64,000 nt of DNA from BJ22 sp021298375. Lineage in GTDB: Bacteria > Planctomycetota > Planctomycetia > Pirellulales > Pirellulaceae. The translations under genes were made by a program, and so were the position numbers. Location of the stretch: NCBI GenBank assembly GCA_046343015.1, contig JBKDOL010000100.1, forward strand, positions 1 through 64,000, in the 5' to 3' direction. The number at the start of each line of letters is the position of its first letter. Within the stretch, counting starts at the first letter, position 1. Below, piece by piece: positions 21,301 to 29,125 of this stretch. The notes below the pieces were generated by a model. It saw only the letters and a list, made by a program, of their open reading frames with translations. It was not told where the DNA came from and ran no database searches.

Positions 21301-21974
21301 TGGCTGAATTGGAAGACTTGGAACAGCGTTACCAATTACTCGACCAGCAGTATCAGGATTTGTCGACCGCCAAAGAGTCGCTGCTCAAGATTATCCACAA
21401 AATCAACAACGATAGCCGGCGGTTGTTTACGGAAACGCTCGAGGCGATTCGAATCAACTTCCAAAAGCTGTTCCGACAGACCTTCGGTGGTGGCCAGGCC
21501 GATATTGTGCTCGAAGAGGGCGTCGATGTGCTGGAAGCGGGAGTTGAAATTATCGCCACACCCCCGGGCAAACCAAAATTCAGTAATTCGCTGCTCTCCG
21601 GTGGTGAAAAGGCGCTGACCGCCGTCTCGCTGCTGATGGCCATTTTTCAATTCCGTCCCAGCCCTTTCTGCGTCCTGGACGAAGTGGACGCTCCGTTTGA
21701 TGAGGCCAACATCGGCCGCTTTATCGATGTGCTGAAGAGCTTTCTGGGCTGGACCAAGTTTGTGATTGTCACCCACTCCAAGAAGACGATGACCGCAGCG
21801 ACGACCCTCTATGGCATCACGATGCAGGAGTCGGGCGTTTCGAAGCGGGTCAGCGTTCGGTTTGAAGACGTTTCCGAGGATGGCAGGATCTCGGAGGAAG
21901 CGGTACGGCGGACCGAACGCGAGGCTGCCGCAGGGCGACCGGCCGGCGAGGGCGAGCAGTCGGCTGTCGCGTGA
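18306..21974 (+). CDS. smc: Chromosome segregation ATPase SMC
   Basis: A 1222-residue condensin subunit that organises and segregates the chromosome. Walker A GPNGSGKSN is at 30-38, followed by the Q-loop region. Two long coiled coils flank a hinge at about 520-680 (starting GPLSGVLGLVADFV). The ABC signature LLSGGEKALTA is near 1095-1105 and Walker B FCVLDEVDAPFDEAN near 1121-1135. The length is normal for bacterial SMC. The tail after about 1190 is Arg/Glu-rich and variable. The partner genes scpA and scpB are not in this window. Confidence 0.97.
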   Translation: MLKALELSGFKSFADKTRFEFPPGITVVVGPNGSGKSNIVDAIKWVLGEQSAKSLRGKDMSDVIFKGSSGANARKPAGAASATLILENADGRLMSDSPEVHVTRRVYRSGESEYLINGQPCRLKDIRNLFRGTGVGTDAYSLIEQGKVDRLLQAGAKDRRAIFEEAAGISRFKAKKIEAERRLERVEANLTRLADIVEEVGSRYRAIKTQAAKAARYREYTQRLQQLRTYVGVKDYRSFSDKLSANEAQLDQIRRTAESLQASIAELQAQAAGHESRLDASAADVSGLQEQVSNLREAIAQAESSAELNRQRRADIQQRQQQLASQLKRLSERRDELQQVVSSAQSELDVAAETTTRANRELESTNARLVELAEEARKCAEQAEAARQKQQQLRTQLAELALRLSTTAAQQESSQQIHERWAREAAQLTRELGQQAEQREQLIQRRGAAEQQAAETDSALQQANQAVESLEAELVESQQNLAEQRTRFAGVSQRAKLIEEMEKRLEGVQAGTRELIQQARGSVQGPLSGVLGLVADFVQVNIQHAALVDAALGQMAQYVVLADNQLQDELSAGRFAVSGRVTLVSADQKLNLQVDPQLDLADQPEVIGPVLELVELPERHADFVRHLLTGTWIVSNLAAGRALQVRFPGRARFVTLDGEVIESDGTLVVGPKSAAAGIVSRRSELRALHAEQAELKSQIGHSESLVARLKQELNRRQAEARKLLGQNQAITAEINEITAAQEKVSFQTRTLQAQQSKADGELQALAKQLAELGAQLTRDRSEQASVERKAESCQDELHAEQKRSAELASLRQGLEQQVTSAKVALAKAEQQLLAFETTHRAQRSSLDECLSELARLSTQSVADEAVIAEAERALEVASAQLQDLGSERERLAEQLNLLLAERSEVDRQRKALAEQLRQQRQAQRSAEETLNECTVRGRQLSLEREQLAQRLQEDYGLVVDQLLHEETPEQAESRDEIDREITELRQKIGAIGAVNMQALAELEDLEQRYQLLDQQYQDLSTAKESLLKIIHKINNDSRRLFTETLEAIRINFQKLFRQTFGGGQADIVLEEGVDVLEAGVEIIATPPGKPKFSNSLLSGGEKALTAVSLLMAIFQFRPSPFCVLDEVDAPFDEANIGRFIDVLKSFLGWTKFVIVTHSKKTMTAATTLYGITMQESGVSKRVSVRFEDVSEDGRISEEAVRRTEREAAAGRPAGEGEQSAVA

Positions 21975-22262
21975 AGCGGCGAAATGCGGAATTCGGAAAG
22001 CGATATTGAAGACCGCGCGCGATGTTGGTTTTTGTTGTTGAGTCGAAGCACGGCTGCGATTGGGGCGTTCGTTTTAGCCCGGCTCTATGCCGTCTGGCCT
22101 TGTGCCTGTCTTTGAGCCGGCAGCTGCCGCAATCCTTGAATAGCGAGCGCGAATTCGCGAAAAGAGCTGGGCGCGGCTGGAGAAAGCCTCCCTCATTTGC
22201 CCCCGCCGGGGCTAGCATGAGCCCGAGGGGACGCGTCTGACGGCAGGAACGGGAGGTCCGGA

Positions 22263-22281
22263 GGCGGAACGCCGTTCCGCC
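22263..22281. repeat. Perfect GC-rich palindrome
   Basis: GGCGGAAC / GTTCCGCC with a 3-base GCC loop: an 8-bp perfect inverted repeat. There is no T-run, so it is not a classical terminator, although it lies 289 bases after smc. Confidence 0.6.
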
Positions 22282-22879
22282 CCTGATGCCCCCATCCAAC
22301 CTCCCACTTTCCGGCCCTCTTAGCGGCATTCTTTTCCGACTTGAGGAAACCTTTTCCGCCCTCACCAGCTGCTTTTCAGGCAGCCTGCTATTTAGCGATA
22401 CGAACGTTGAAACAGCTTAAAGTCTCACCACCGTTTTAACGAAATTTAGTAGCAGACACTTTTCAATCAACTTCATCCGGAACTTGCCGCCCGGTCAAGG
22501 TTGCCAAAGAAAAGTGGCTAAAGGGGGGTTTTGCTGGTCCAGTGCGAACATGGCGCGGGACCAATTTCATGCAGTCACGGTCTGACCCAATCTACCGTCC
22601 GGCTTCTGATCCCGCATTTCTCTCCAGCCCCAACCTCAGATCGCTTTGGCAAGCGGTAGCGGTTGTAGCGGTTCTGCCTGCACGATTGTTCGCTTCCGGG
22701 CGATTCTTGTGATTTCCGGCGATAACCGCTTTATGCCGCAACCGATGGTAATGCCAGCGAAGAGAGGTAGGTCTGCCTCTTTAGCCGTGTAGTAGTAGCG
22801 AATTAGTTTGCCTGACCCAGAACGTCCAACCGGTTTCGCCGAACGCGGCTGGACGATCACTAGGCAGACGGTTACGCAA

Positions 22880-22901
22880 CCGAACTCCCGATTGGGTTCG
22901 G
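22880..22901 (+). promoter_or_regulatory. Leader hairpin upstream of the HTH-receiver gene
   Basis: CCGAAC (22880-22885) pairs with GTTCGG (22896-22901) across a 10-base loop, 44 bases before the start codon. It could be a 5' UTR structure that affects translation or stability. Evidence is base pairing only. Confidence 0.3.
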
Positions 22902-22945
22902 CATGTGTAGCGAAAGACGAGTCAATGACAAATGGAGAGCCTGCG

Positions 22946-23518
22946 ATGAAGGTGTTCACTACTGGACAGGTCGCAAAGATCTGTAAAGTGGCTCCGCGCA
23001 CGGTCAGCAAGTGGTTCGATTCTGGTCGCCTCAAAGGCTACCGGATCCCCGGATCTCAAGACCGACGGATTCCACGCGAATACCTGATCAAGTTCCTCAA
23101 GGAACATGGAATGCCCTTGGGTGACCTGGAAGATGAAGCGATGGCCAAAGTGCTGATCGTTGCCCAGGATCAGGTGTTGATTGAAAATTTGAAACGGGAA
23201 TTGCCCCCGGAAAAGAGCTTTAAGGTGGCGGTGGCTGCCAGCGGATTCGAAGCAGGCATTCAAGCCGAAAGCTTCCACCCCGACTGCATCATCACCGACT
23301 TCTCGATTGGCAAGATCGAGGCGTTGCAAATCTGCCAGAACCTCCGGAAGAACCCGGACTTTGGCGAGACCATCCTGATTGCTCTGCTGCCTGATGACGG
23401 AAATCCGATCAGCTTTGATCGCTCCGCCATCAACGAGACATTCAAGAAGCCTTTCGACGCCAGCCTGCTGGCCGAACGACTTCGCACCCTGATCGGTTCC
23501 CGCAAGGAACTGGTCTAG
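22946..23518 (+). CDS. Helix-turn-helix protein fused to a receiver-like domain
   Basis: A 190-residue regulator. The N-terminal 60 residues form a MerR/excisionase-like HTH (FTTGQVAKICKVAPRTVSKW, with the recognition part RTVSKWFDSGRLKGYRIP). Residues about 68-185 look like a CheY-type receiver: D118 in CIITDFS matches the phospho-acceptor, and the lysine of FKKPF (168-169) matches the conserved Lys. The first acidic pair is reduced to VAQDQ at 72-76, so phosphorylation may be weak or absent. ATG 22946 has GGAGAG 6 bases upstream, favoured over ATG 22925. I recall near-identical proteins across planctomycetes, with no known target. A strong terminator follows. Confidence 0.85.
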   Translation: MKVFTTGQVAKICKVAPRTVSKWFDSGRLKGYRIPGSQDRRIPREYLIKFLKEHGMPLGDLEDEAMAKVLIVAQDQVLIENLKRELPPEKSFKVAVAASGFEAGIQAESFHPDCIITDFSIGKIEALQICQNLRKNPDFGETILIALLPDDGNPISFDRSAINETFKKPFDASLLAERLRTLIGSRKELV

Positions 23519-23598
23519 AATCGAACCTGCCTGTTTCGGGGTGTTGGCCGCAACCCGAAACGAAACCAGACCACGATTCTCGCCGTCTTTCGCTTACG

Positions 23599-23630
23599 CC
23601 GCCCTTGCTGACCACAAGGGCGGTTTTTTT
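23599..23630 (+). terminator. Rho-independent terminator after the HTH-receiver gene
   Basis: CCGCCCTTG (23599-23607) pairs perfectly with CAAGGGCGG (23615-23623) across a 7-base loop, followed by seven T residues. Confidence 0.95.
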
Positions 23631-23719
23631 GTTGGCCCAGCGAAAATCTCTGCCATCCGCCGGGTCGCCTTGACGAACGGCTGGCAGATTCTAAACTTAG
23701 GCGGCCAATTTAATGATTT

Positions 23720-23803
23720 GCGGTCGTGGCGGAATTGGCAGACGCGCCAGGTTGAGGGCCTGGTGCCAGCAATGGCGTGCTGGTTCAAATCCAGTCGACC
23801 GCA
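23720..23803 (+). tRNA. tRNA-Leu (anticodon GAG)
   Basis: Acceptor GCGGTCG pairs with CGACCGC; anticodon arm CCAGG-TTGAGGG-CCTGG gives anticodon GAG; a long class II variable arm follows; T arm CTGG-TTCAAAT-CCAG; discriminator A. The 3' CCA is not encoded. Length 84. Confidence 0.96.
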
Positions 23804-23817
23804 CTTTTCTCACAAGT

Positions 23818-23847
23818 CTTTCCGAAGCCGGCCTTTCCGAAGCCGGC
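23818..23847. repeat. 15-bp exact tandem duplication
   Basis: CTTTCCGAAGCCGGC at 23818-23832 is repeated exactly at 23833-23847, 14 bases after tRNA-Leu. Confidence 0.9.
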
Positions 23848-23957
23848 GTTAGCTGTGGGGGTGATTGCGCGGTGGCGGAACCCTGAACGGGTGAGCTCCT
23901 TCGCTCTGCCTCCACCTCCCTCCAGGCCCAACCCTTTTGGGGCAACCGAGTCAGGGT

Positions 23958-24010
23958 AGTCCCCAACTCCAAGTCCCCAACTCCAGTCCCCAACTCCAGT
24001 CCCCAACTTC
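23958..24010. repeat. 13-bp tandem repeat, 4 copies
   Basis: AGTCCCCAACTCC at 23958-23970, 23972-23984, 23985-23997 and (one change) 23998-24010; one extra A separates the first two copies. Confidence 0.9.
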
Positions 24011-24082
24011 TTGCGCAACCGTTCGCCAGCCTCTGAGAACAGCGACAGCACCAGTTTTCGGTACCAGCTTTCGTGACCCAGC

Positions 24083-24132
24083 TTTTGGGGCTAGGTTTTT
24101 GGGGCGAGGTTTTCGGGGCTCCGCGCTCGGGG
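24083..24132. repeat. 14-bp tandem repeat, about 3.5 copies
   Basis: Copies based on TTTTGGGGCTAGGT start at 24083, 24097 and 24111, with a diverged partial copy after 24125. Confidence 0.8.
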
Positions 24133-24353
24133 CATTCTAATGGTCGATACTCGGCCGACGAATGATCGTCTGAGCCGTACTTCCGAGGTGAACTACTTTC
24201 TGCGGTTCGAACTCTCAAGTAGCCCTTCGGAGCGTCCGCAACTCTTTGCCCTCTAGTATATTTGGGACCTCTCGTAGGTTTGGCTGAGCAGCGAGCTTCC
24301 TCGTTCGCGGCAGGATTGGCCACAGTAGTTCTGAGCCTCTCGCTCAGGGCCGG

Positions 24354-25211
24354 TCAAAGCAGGCTGCCGTCTTTGGGGTGACAAAGCGGACCGTAGCATT
24401 CGGGACGACGATCGCGGACGCGGTGGACTTCGTGCTGGCCTGGAATGTTGACCAAGTGCTTGCGCCGAGCCCACGCGGGATCAATCTCGCCATAGATGAT
24501 CTCTTCCTCGGCGTGATTGGCGAAGGCGAGCGTTCCGCCCCCGGGATTGCAGAGCTTGCTTTTTCCAATGAACGAAAAGCCGCGCTCCGAGCCAACACGA
24601 TTGACGGTGAGTACGTAAAGGTTGTTTTCCAGAGCCCGAGCGTTGGGAATCACATCAGCCGTCAAGCCCGAAGTGGGCGGCCAGTTGGTCGGTAGAACGA
24701 GCAGATCGGCTCCTTGAAGCATCAACACTCGCGCCGCCTCGGGGAACGAGCAGTCGTAACAGATGTTCATCGCCAGCCTTAAGTCATGTCCAGGGAGCGC
24801 GAAGACGCTCAATTCATTTCCGGCCGTCGTAAAGCGATCCACGCCGAGAAAGGGCAAGTGAATCTTGCGATACCGAGCCACCACGCCGCTGGGGCCGAGG
24901 CAAACCGCCGAGTTGTAAAGTTGATCGCCCGCCGTCTCGAGAAAGCCAAACACGACGTGGCTTCCCAGCTCTTGGGAGACCGCGATCAAGCGCTGGAAAG
25001 GAGGTGAGTCGATGGTCAATCCATATTCGAGGGCTTCCGCCAGCGACTCGAAGCAGTAACCGCTCAGGACGCACTCGGGAAACACGGTCAATCGGGCTCC
25101 GGCTGCAGTCGCCGTCCGCCAGTGGATGATGAGTTGCTCGAGATTGGCGGCGACATCGCCCAGCCGAACATCCATCTGCACGCCCGCGATCCGAAGTTTC
25201 TCCGCGGTCAT
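24354..25211 (-). CDS. Nitrilase-superfamily carbon-nitrogen hydrolase
   Basis: A 285-residue cytoplasmic hydrolase with the full catalytic triad: E46 in FPECVLSGY, K116 in YRKIHLP and C151 in NICYDCSFPEAARVL. The family cleaves amide or nitrile C-N bonds; members include omega-amidases, N-carbamoyl hydrolases and deaminated glutathione amidases. The substrate cannot be assigned from motifs alone. ATG 25211 has AGAGGA about 9 bases upstream. It is divergent from the neighbouring unknown gene and has no clear operon partner. Confidence 0.92.
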   Translation of the reverse strand: MTAEKLRIAGVQMDVRLGDVAANLEQLIIHWRTATAAGARLTVFPECVLSGYCFESLAEALEYGLTIDSPPFQRLIAVSQELGSHVVFGFLETAGDQLYNSAVCLGPSGVVARYRKIHLPFLGVDRFTTAGNELSVFALPGHDLRLAMNICYDCSFPEAARVLMLQGADLLVLPTNWPPTSGLTADVIPNARALENNLYVLTVNRVGSERGFSFIGKSKLCNPGGGTLAFANHAEEEIIYGEIDPAWARRKHLVNIPGQHEVHRVRDRRPECYGPLCHPKDGSLL

Positions 25212-25394
25212 CGAGTTGTTCCTCTTTCCAACGTGAAAGTGTTGATGTTCCGCCAGCTAGCACGATGTGTTTTTTCAAGGCGGCTGGCTGGTCGGCGCCG
25301 CTCCGCACTCCGCTTATAGTAAGGCGATTCAGGTCTGCAGGGAATCAGCCGGACGCTTTCGAGGGATGGTGGAGTCCCCAGCCTTGGCAAACGG

Positions 25395-27128
25395 ATGAAG
25401 TCCCGCACGACCAATCTCCTTTCTGCAGAAGGCCGCGGTGTTGATGGCCGCGGTGTCGATGGCCGCTCGGACAGCAGCCGCGACAGCAGCCGCGACAGCA
25501 GCCGCTGCGATAACAGCCGCGCCCCGTGGTTTGCCGAGTTGCAAGCTTGGTTGAAGCTGCTTCCCGACGGTGGGCTGAATCAATATGGCTCGCTGCCCGG
25601 GCGCTTTTCCCGAGGTGCGCCGCTTGCTCTGCCCCAAGGCAAATTACCTCCCGAGCCGCGGTTCGGGTTCTGGATGCCACACTCGTCGCCCAACTTGCCT
25701 TGGCATTGCTTTGCTTCTTCTCGGCTCGGCCAGCGATTAGCGGGCAACCCCTTCCTGCTGGCTGCGTTGGAATCGGTTTGCGCGTCTTTCCGCCCTGGGG
25801 CTGCAGCAATCCTCAATGCTCGCGGATTCGCATTGGCCGCTCAAGTCAGAGCGCTCAGCCAGCGGTACAGCGTCCGGTTGATAGAGCTTTGTCCGCTGCC
25901 GAGCAAGCCAACGCGGAAGTGGTTTATCGAGCAAGCGGGCTGGGCTGCGCGGAATCAGCACTTCAAACTGTTCTACTTCCACTTGCCAATGGTGGAAGTG
26001 ACCCGACGGCCCGGCCGAGACTGCGAACCCGGCCGAGACTGCGAACCCGGCCGAGACTGCGAACCCGGCCGAGACCGCGATTCTCGACAGCCACTTTGCT
26101 TGGATCTACTGTCGCAAAACGAAACGCAGCCCGTGGTCGCTGTGGCGGACTGGTTGGCGATTCACCTGGCATCGATGGTCCATGTCCTTTCGGTTCGACG
26201 CGGCGGGAACATCGAGGCGGCGCTCCGCAGCCGACTGGAAAGTTCCAGCGCTTGGGACTGGAGCGTCCGTTTGCTGGATGCACCTTCCCTGACGGAGCCG
26301 CGTTTGGCGACTGCGCTCTGGTCGGCGGGGGCTCTCCGCTGGACGTTGGCAAAGCCGTCTGAAGTGGAGCCTGCGACGGTAGTCAGCGCGCCAACCGAGA
26401 TTCGCGGGAGGAAGCGGAGAACCCCTCTGCAAGTCAAGGAAGCTGCCCGGCTCGCACCGTTTGGGATGGATGCGATGAACGCTCCGACGGCTTTTCTTTT
26501 TCATTGGACGCGTTGTCCACCAATGAATCGACGACGGGAAGCTGACTCGCACTATCAGCAGTTACTCGCCCGGGTCGCGGATTCCAGAAAACAAGCCTCG
26601 CCGGAAACCATCGCGAGCCTTTCCGGCGCTGCGCTCCCCAGTCCGCTCCGGACATTGCTGGAGATCTTGACCTCCGGACGCCTCCTGGCGAGCGGAAGGT
26701 GGACGGGCAACGGGCAACCGGTCGTCAGCTTCTCGGCCCAGCCGCTGGCGCGATGGCCTGAGCTGCGCACGTATCGGCCGCATTTGGGCCGCTGGGATTT
26801 TGAACCCTATGGAGTCGGGCTCAGTCGGGATCGGTTGGAAAAGCTCGGCGGTCGGCCAGTCATTTACGGTGATCGGCAAACTCAGGCTGAATTGGAGGCG
26901 ATTGAACGCATCTGGTTTCAGATGGCGCGTACCCGTCGCGCGGGGCATGCGATCGATTGGACTGTGGAGCGGGAGTGGCGTGTCCCCGGAGACATTGAAT
27001 TACGGCTGTTCGGTCGCGATGAGGCCTTGGTATTTGTTCCCGACAAGGAGTCGGCTGAAGTCGTTGCTCCCTACAGTCGATGGCCGGTGATCGCAATCGC
27101 GGAGCGCACCGTGTCCCCCAGGGGATGA
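25395..27128 (+). CDS. Unrecognised 577-residue protein with in-frame tandem repeats
   Basis: No named family is recognised with confidence. The frame is long and clean. Near the N-terminus, repeated GRGVD and DSSR units (about 12-37) come from DNA repeats; a second block, GRDCEP repeated, is at about 207-229. These look like insertions into an otherwise globular protein. The C-terminal 200 residues have a suggestive order: FLFHWTRC (about 372), LLEILTSGRLLASGRW (about 422), RWDFEPYGVGLSRDRLEKLGG (split, about 465-485), PVIYGD, and DWTVEREWRVPGD near 525. Similar patterns occur in DUF2971/AbiGi-like or ADP-ribosyltransferase-fold proteins, but this is a guess. ATG 25395 is the first in-frame start; the true start could be downstream of the Ser/Arg repeats. 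Confidence 0.65.
   Translation: MKSRTTNLLSAEGRGVDGRGVDGRSDSSRDSSRDSSRCDNSRAPWFAELQAWLKLLPDGGLNQYGSLPGRFSRGAPLALPQGKLPPEPRFGFWMPHSSPNLPWHCFASSRLGQRLAGNPFLLAALESVCASFRPGAAAILNARGFALAAQVRALSQRYSVRLIELCPLPSKPTRKWFIEQAGWAARNQHFKLFYFHLPMVEVTRRPGRDCEPGRDCEPGRDCEPGRDRDSRQPLCLDLLSQNETQPVVAVADWLAIHLASMVHVLSVRRGGNIEAALRSRLESSSAWDWSVRLLDAPSLTEPRLATALWSAGALRWTLAKPSEVEPATVVSAPTEIRGRKRRTPLQVKEAARLAPFGMDAMNAPTAFLFHWTRCPPMNRRREADSHYQQLLARVADSRKQASPETIASLSGAALPSPLRTLLEILTSGRLLASGRWTGNGQPVVSFSAQPLARWPELRTYRPHLGRWDFEPYGVGLSRDRLEKLGGRPVIYGDRQTQAELEAIERIWFQMARTRRAGHAIDWTVEREWRVPGDIELRLFGRDEALVFVPDKESAEVVAPYSRWPVIAIAERTVSPRG
25431..25505. repeat. In-frame 15-bp and 12-bp tandem repeats inside the unknown gene
   Basis: GGCCGCGGTGTTGAT (25431-25445) is repeated with one change at 25446-25460. 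GACAGCAGCCGC is then repeated three times exactly at 25470-25505. Unit lengths are multiples of three, so the frame is kept. Confidence 0.9.
26013..26080. repeat. In-frame 18-bp tandem repeat inside the unknown gene
   Basis: GGCCGAGACTGCGAACCC at 26013-26030, 26031-26048 and 26049-26066, with a partial fourth copy, encoding repeated GRDCEP. Exact copies suggest a recent expansion. Confidence 0.95.
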
Positions 27129-27311
27129 GGCTTTGAACTAGAGGAAATCGGTCTTGTCCCGTCGCCGAAGTCGGTCAGCCGTCGGGAAGTCGCCGCGGAG
27201 TGGGGCGGTCGAGCTGGCGGAGGGCAGTTTGCAAAGGGCTCGGCGATGGGTTTAGAATGCGGCCAGTTTTTGGCGAGTATCCGAAGCTAGAAAGTTTGCA
27301 GGAGAAATCAG

Positions 27312-28802
27312 ATGGCCACCGTTGTCGAATCCCCCAACAAGACGAATCTTCGTCCCGCTCCACGCGTTGAGCACACGCAGTTGTTTATCGACGGGCAGTG
27401 GCGGGATGCCAGGAGTGGCAAGACCTTTGCGACGGTGAACCCGGCGACTGAAGAAAAGATTGCGGACGTAGCCGAGGGGGATGCGGCGGACGTCGATGAC
27501 GCCGTCAAGGCCGCCCGGCGAGCATTCGAGAGCCGCGAATGGAAGAAAATGGATGCCCGTGATCGCGGTCGCCTGCTTTATCGGCTCGCCGATTTGCTGG
27601 AGGAAAATTTGGATGAGCTGGCTGCGCTTGAATCGCTGGACAACGGCAAACCCTACCGCGATGCCAAGGCAGCCGACTTGCCCTTGACGATCGATTGCCT
27701 TCGTTACTATGCGGGATTCGCCGACAAGATCCACGGTTACACGATTCCTGTCCGCGGGAATTACTTTACCTACACGCGAAAAGAAGCGGTCGGCGTCGTG
27801 GGTCAGATCATTCCCTGGAATTTCCCGATGCTCATGACCGCATGGAAATGGGGCCCGGCGCTGGCAGCAGGTTGCACCATTGTCATGAAGCCGGCCGAAC
27901 AGACGCCGCTGACGTGCTTGAAAATGGCCGCGTTGGCTCAGGAGGCGGGCATTCCCGATGGTGTGATCAACGTGGTGCCGGGATTTGGCCCGACTGCCGG
28001 CGGAGCGATCGTCGCTCACAAGGATGTCGACAAGATTGCATTTACCGGCGAGCACCTCACCGCGCAAATCATCATGCGAAATGCCGCAGAGACGCTCAAG
28101 CGGATGACGTTCGAGCTCGGCGGAAAGAGTCCGAATATCATCTACGCCGATTGCGACCTTGATGCGGCGATCAAAGGCGCTCACTTTGGCTTGTACTTCA
28201 ACCAAGGCCAGTGTTGCTGTGCCGGCAGTCGCGTCTTCGTTGAAGAGCGGATTCACGACGAGTTTGTGAACCGGGTGGCGGAATTGAATCGCCGCACCAA
28301 GCTGGGCAATCCGCTCGACTTGACGACAGAGCAGGGACCGCAAGTCGATCGCAATCAGTTCGACAAGATCATGGGCCTGATTGAGTCGGGCAAGCGCGAG
28401 GGAGCTGAGTTGGTTTGCGGGGGTGAGCGTTTCGGGAGCAAGGGGTTCTATATCCAGCCGACGTTGTTTGCCAACGTTCAGGACAACATGGAGATTGCCC
28501 AGCGCGAGATTTTTGGTCCAGTCATGTCGGTCTTCAAATTCCGTGACGACGAGGAGTTGGTTGCCCGCGCGAATAATACGATTTACGGATTGGCTGCGGC
28601 GGTTTGGACTCGCGATATCGCCAAAGCCCACAATCTTGCGGCTGAAATCAAGGCCGGAACGGTTTGGGTCAATTGTTACGATGTGTTCGACGCCGCCGCA
28701 CCCTTCGGCGGTTTCAAGATCTCGGGCCAAGGTCGGGAGTTGGGCGAGGATGGGCTGAAGGCTTATCTCGAGACCAAGACGGTGACCGTCGCATTGGGTT
28801 AA
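27312..28802 (+). CDS. NAD(P)-dependent aldehyde dehydrogenase
   Basis: A 496-residue ALDH-superfamily enzyme that oxidises an aldehyde to the acid. The Rossmann-side motif GQIIPWNFPML is near 163, the general-base glutamate lies in ELGGKSPNII near 269, and the catalytic cysteine lies in NQGQCCCAGSRVF (about 300-303). The C-terminal PFGGFKISGQGRELGEDG motif is intact. It most resembles the class 1/2 (retinal/acetaldehyde-type) ALDHs. ATG 27312 has AGGAG about 9 bases upstream (in GCAGGAGAAATCAGATG). It appears monocistronic with a terminator downstream. The natural substrate is not evident. Confidence 0.95.
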   Translation: MATVVESPNKTNLRPAPRVEHTQLFIDGQWRDARSGKTFATVNPATEEKIADVAEGDAADVDDAVKAARRAFESREWKKMDARDRGRLLYRLADLLEENLDELAALESLDNGKPYRDAKAADLPLTIDCLRYYAGFADKIHGYTIPVRGNYFTYTRKEAVGVVGQIIPWNFPMLMTAWKWGPALAAGCTIVMKPAEQTPLTCLKMAALAQEAGIPDGVINVVPGFGPTAGGAIVAHKDVDKIAFTGEHLTAQIIMRNAAETLKRMTFELGGKSPNIIYADCDLDAAIKGAHFGLYFNQGQCCCAGSRVFVEERIHDEFVNRVAELNRRTKLGNPLDLTTEQGPQVDRNQFDKIMGLIESGKREGAELVCGGERFGSKGFYIQPTLFANVQDNMEIAQREIFGPVMSVFKFRDDEELVARANNTIYGLAAAVWTRDIAKAHNLAAEIKAGTVWVNCYDVFDAAAPFGGFKISGQGRELGEDGLKAYLETKTVTVALG

Positions 28803-28855
28803 GGAGATTTGGGGGTTAAGGAGATTTCGGGGTTAAGAAAGTTTCGGTAGCGTAT

Positions 28856-28905
28856 AAAAAGACAGGCCGGAGAGTCAGGCTGCTGCTCCCGGCCTGTCTG
28901 TTTTT
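28856..28905 (+). terminator. Rho-independent terminator after aldehyde dehydrogenase
   Basis: GACAGGCCGG (28861-28870) pairs perfectly with CCGGCCTGTC (28889-28898), flanked by an A-run before and TGTTTTT after. The loop is 18 bases. Confidence 0.85.
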
Positions 28906-28915
28906 GGTCTCTGCT

Positions 28916-28948
28916 GCGGTAACTCTGCCGCGGTAACTCTGCCGCGGT
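28916..28948. repeat. 14-bp tandem repeat, about 2.4 copies
   Basis: GCGGTAACTCTGCC at 28916-28929 and 28930-28943, with a partial third copy. Confidence 0.85.
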
Positions 28949-29125
28949 GGAAAAGCGTGTACCGGGAAGGCGAGATGGCGGGAGCCGATTCGGTCGAGTC
29001 GTCCGGCCTGGGCGGCGAGTGCTCGGATTCAAGGTGAGGGAGTGCGGCCCCGGTCTCCGCTTGGAAGCGCGTGGCGGGCGAGTTTGTCGAGCACGAATCC
29101 CCTGGGAAAGTCGGTTGAGGGTTGG

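Larger units (their letters stand above)
21975..22945. other. Longest gene-free stretch, upstream of the HTH-receiver gene
   Basis: About 970 bases. Base composition shifts from GC-rich (to about 22320) to clearly more AT-rich (about 22380-22480), which could be a promoter or a small non-coding RNA region. Visible structures are a GC-rich palindrome at 22263 and a hairpin at 22880 in the presumed leader of the next gene. No protein-coding frame looks real. Confidence 0.5.
23804..24353. other. Repeat-rich intergenic region
   Basis: About 550 bases between tRNA-Leu and the nitrilase stop. It contains three separate tandem arrays (23818, 23958, 24083). No credible gene; apparent frames on both strands are translations of the repeats. 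Confidence 0.6.
28803..29125. other. Intergenic region with terminator and tandem repeat
   Basis: About 320 bases between the aldehyde dehydrogenase and the thioredoxin-like gene. It contains the terminator at 28856 and the 14-bp repeat at 28916; no further gene. Confidence 0.6.

Noticed and set aside
22022..22240. 72-codon frame downstream of smc
   Set aside because: No convincing ribosome binding site, conserved motif or coding-like composition; probably chance.
23958..24132. Possible CRISPR array
   Set aside because: Repeats are 13-14 bp and abut directly with no unique spacers; no cas genes are present.
23697..24323. 208-codon minus-strand frame opposite tRNA-Leu and the repeat region
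   Set aside because: It runs through the tRNA gene and three tandem arrays and has low-complexity composition.
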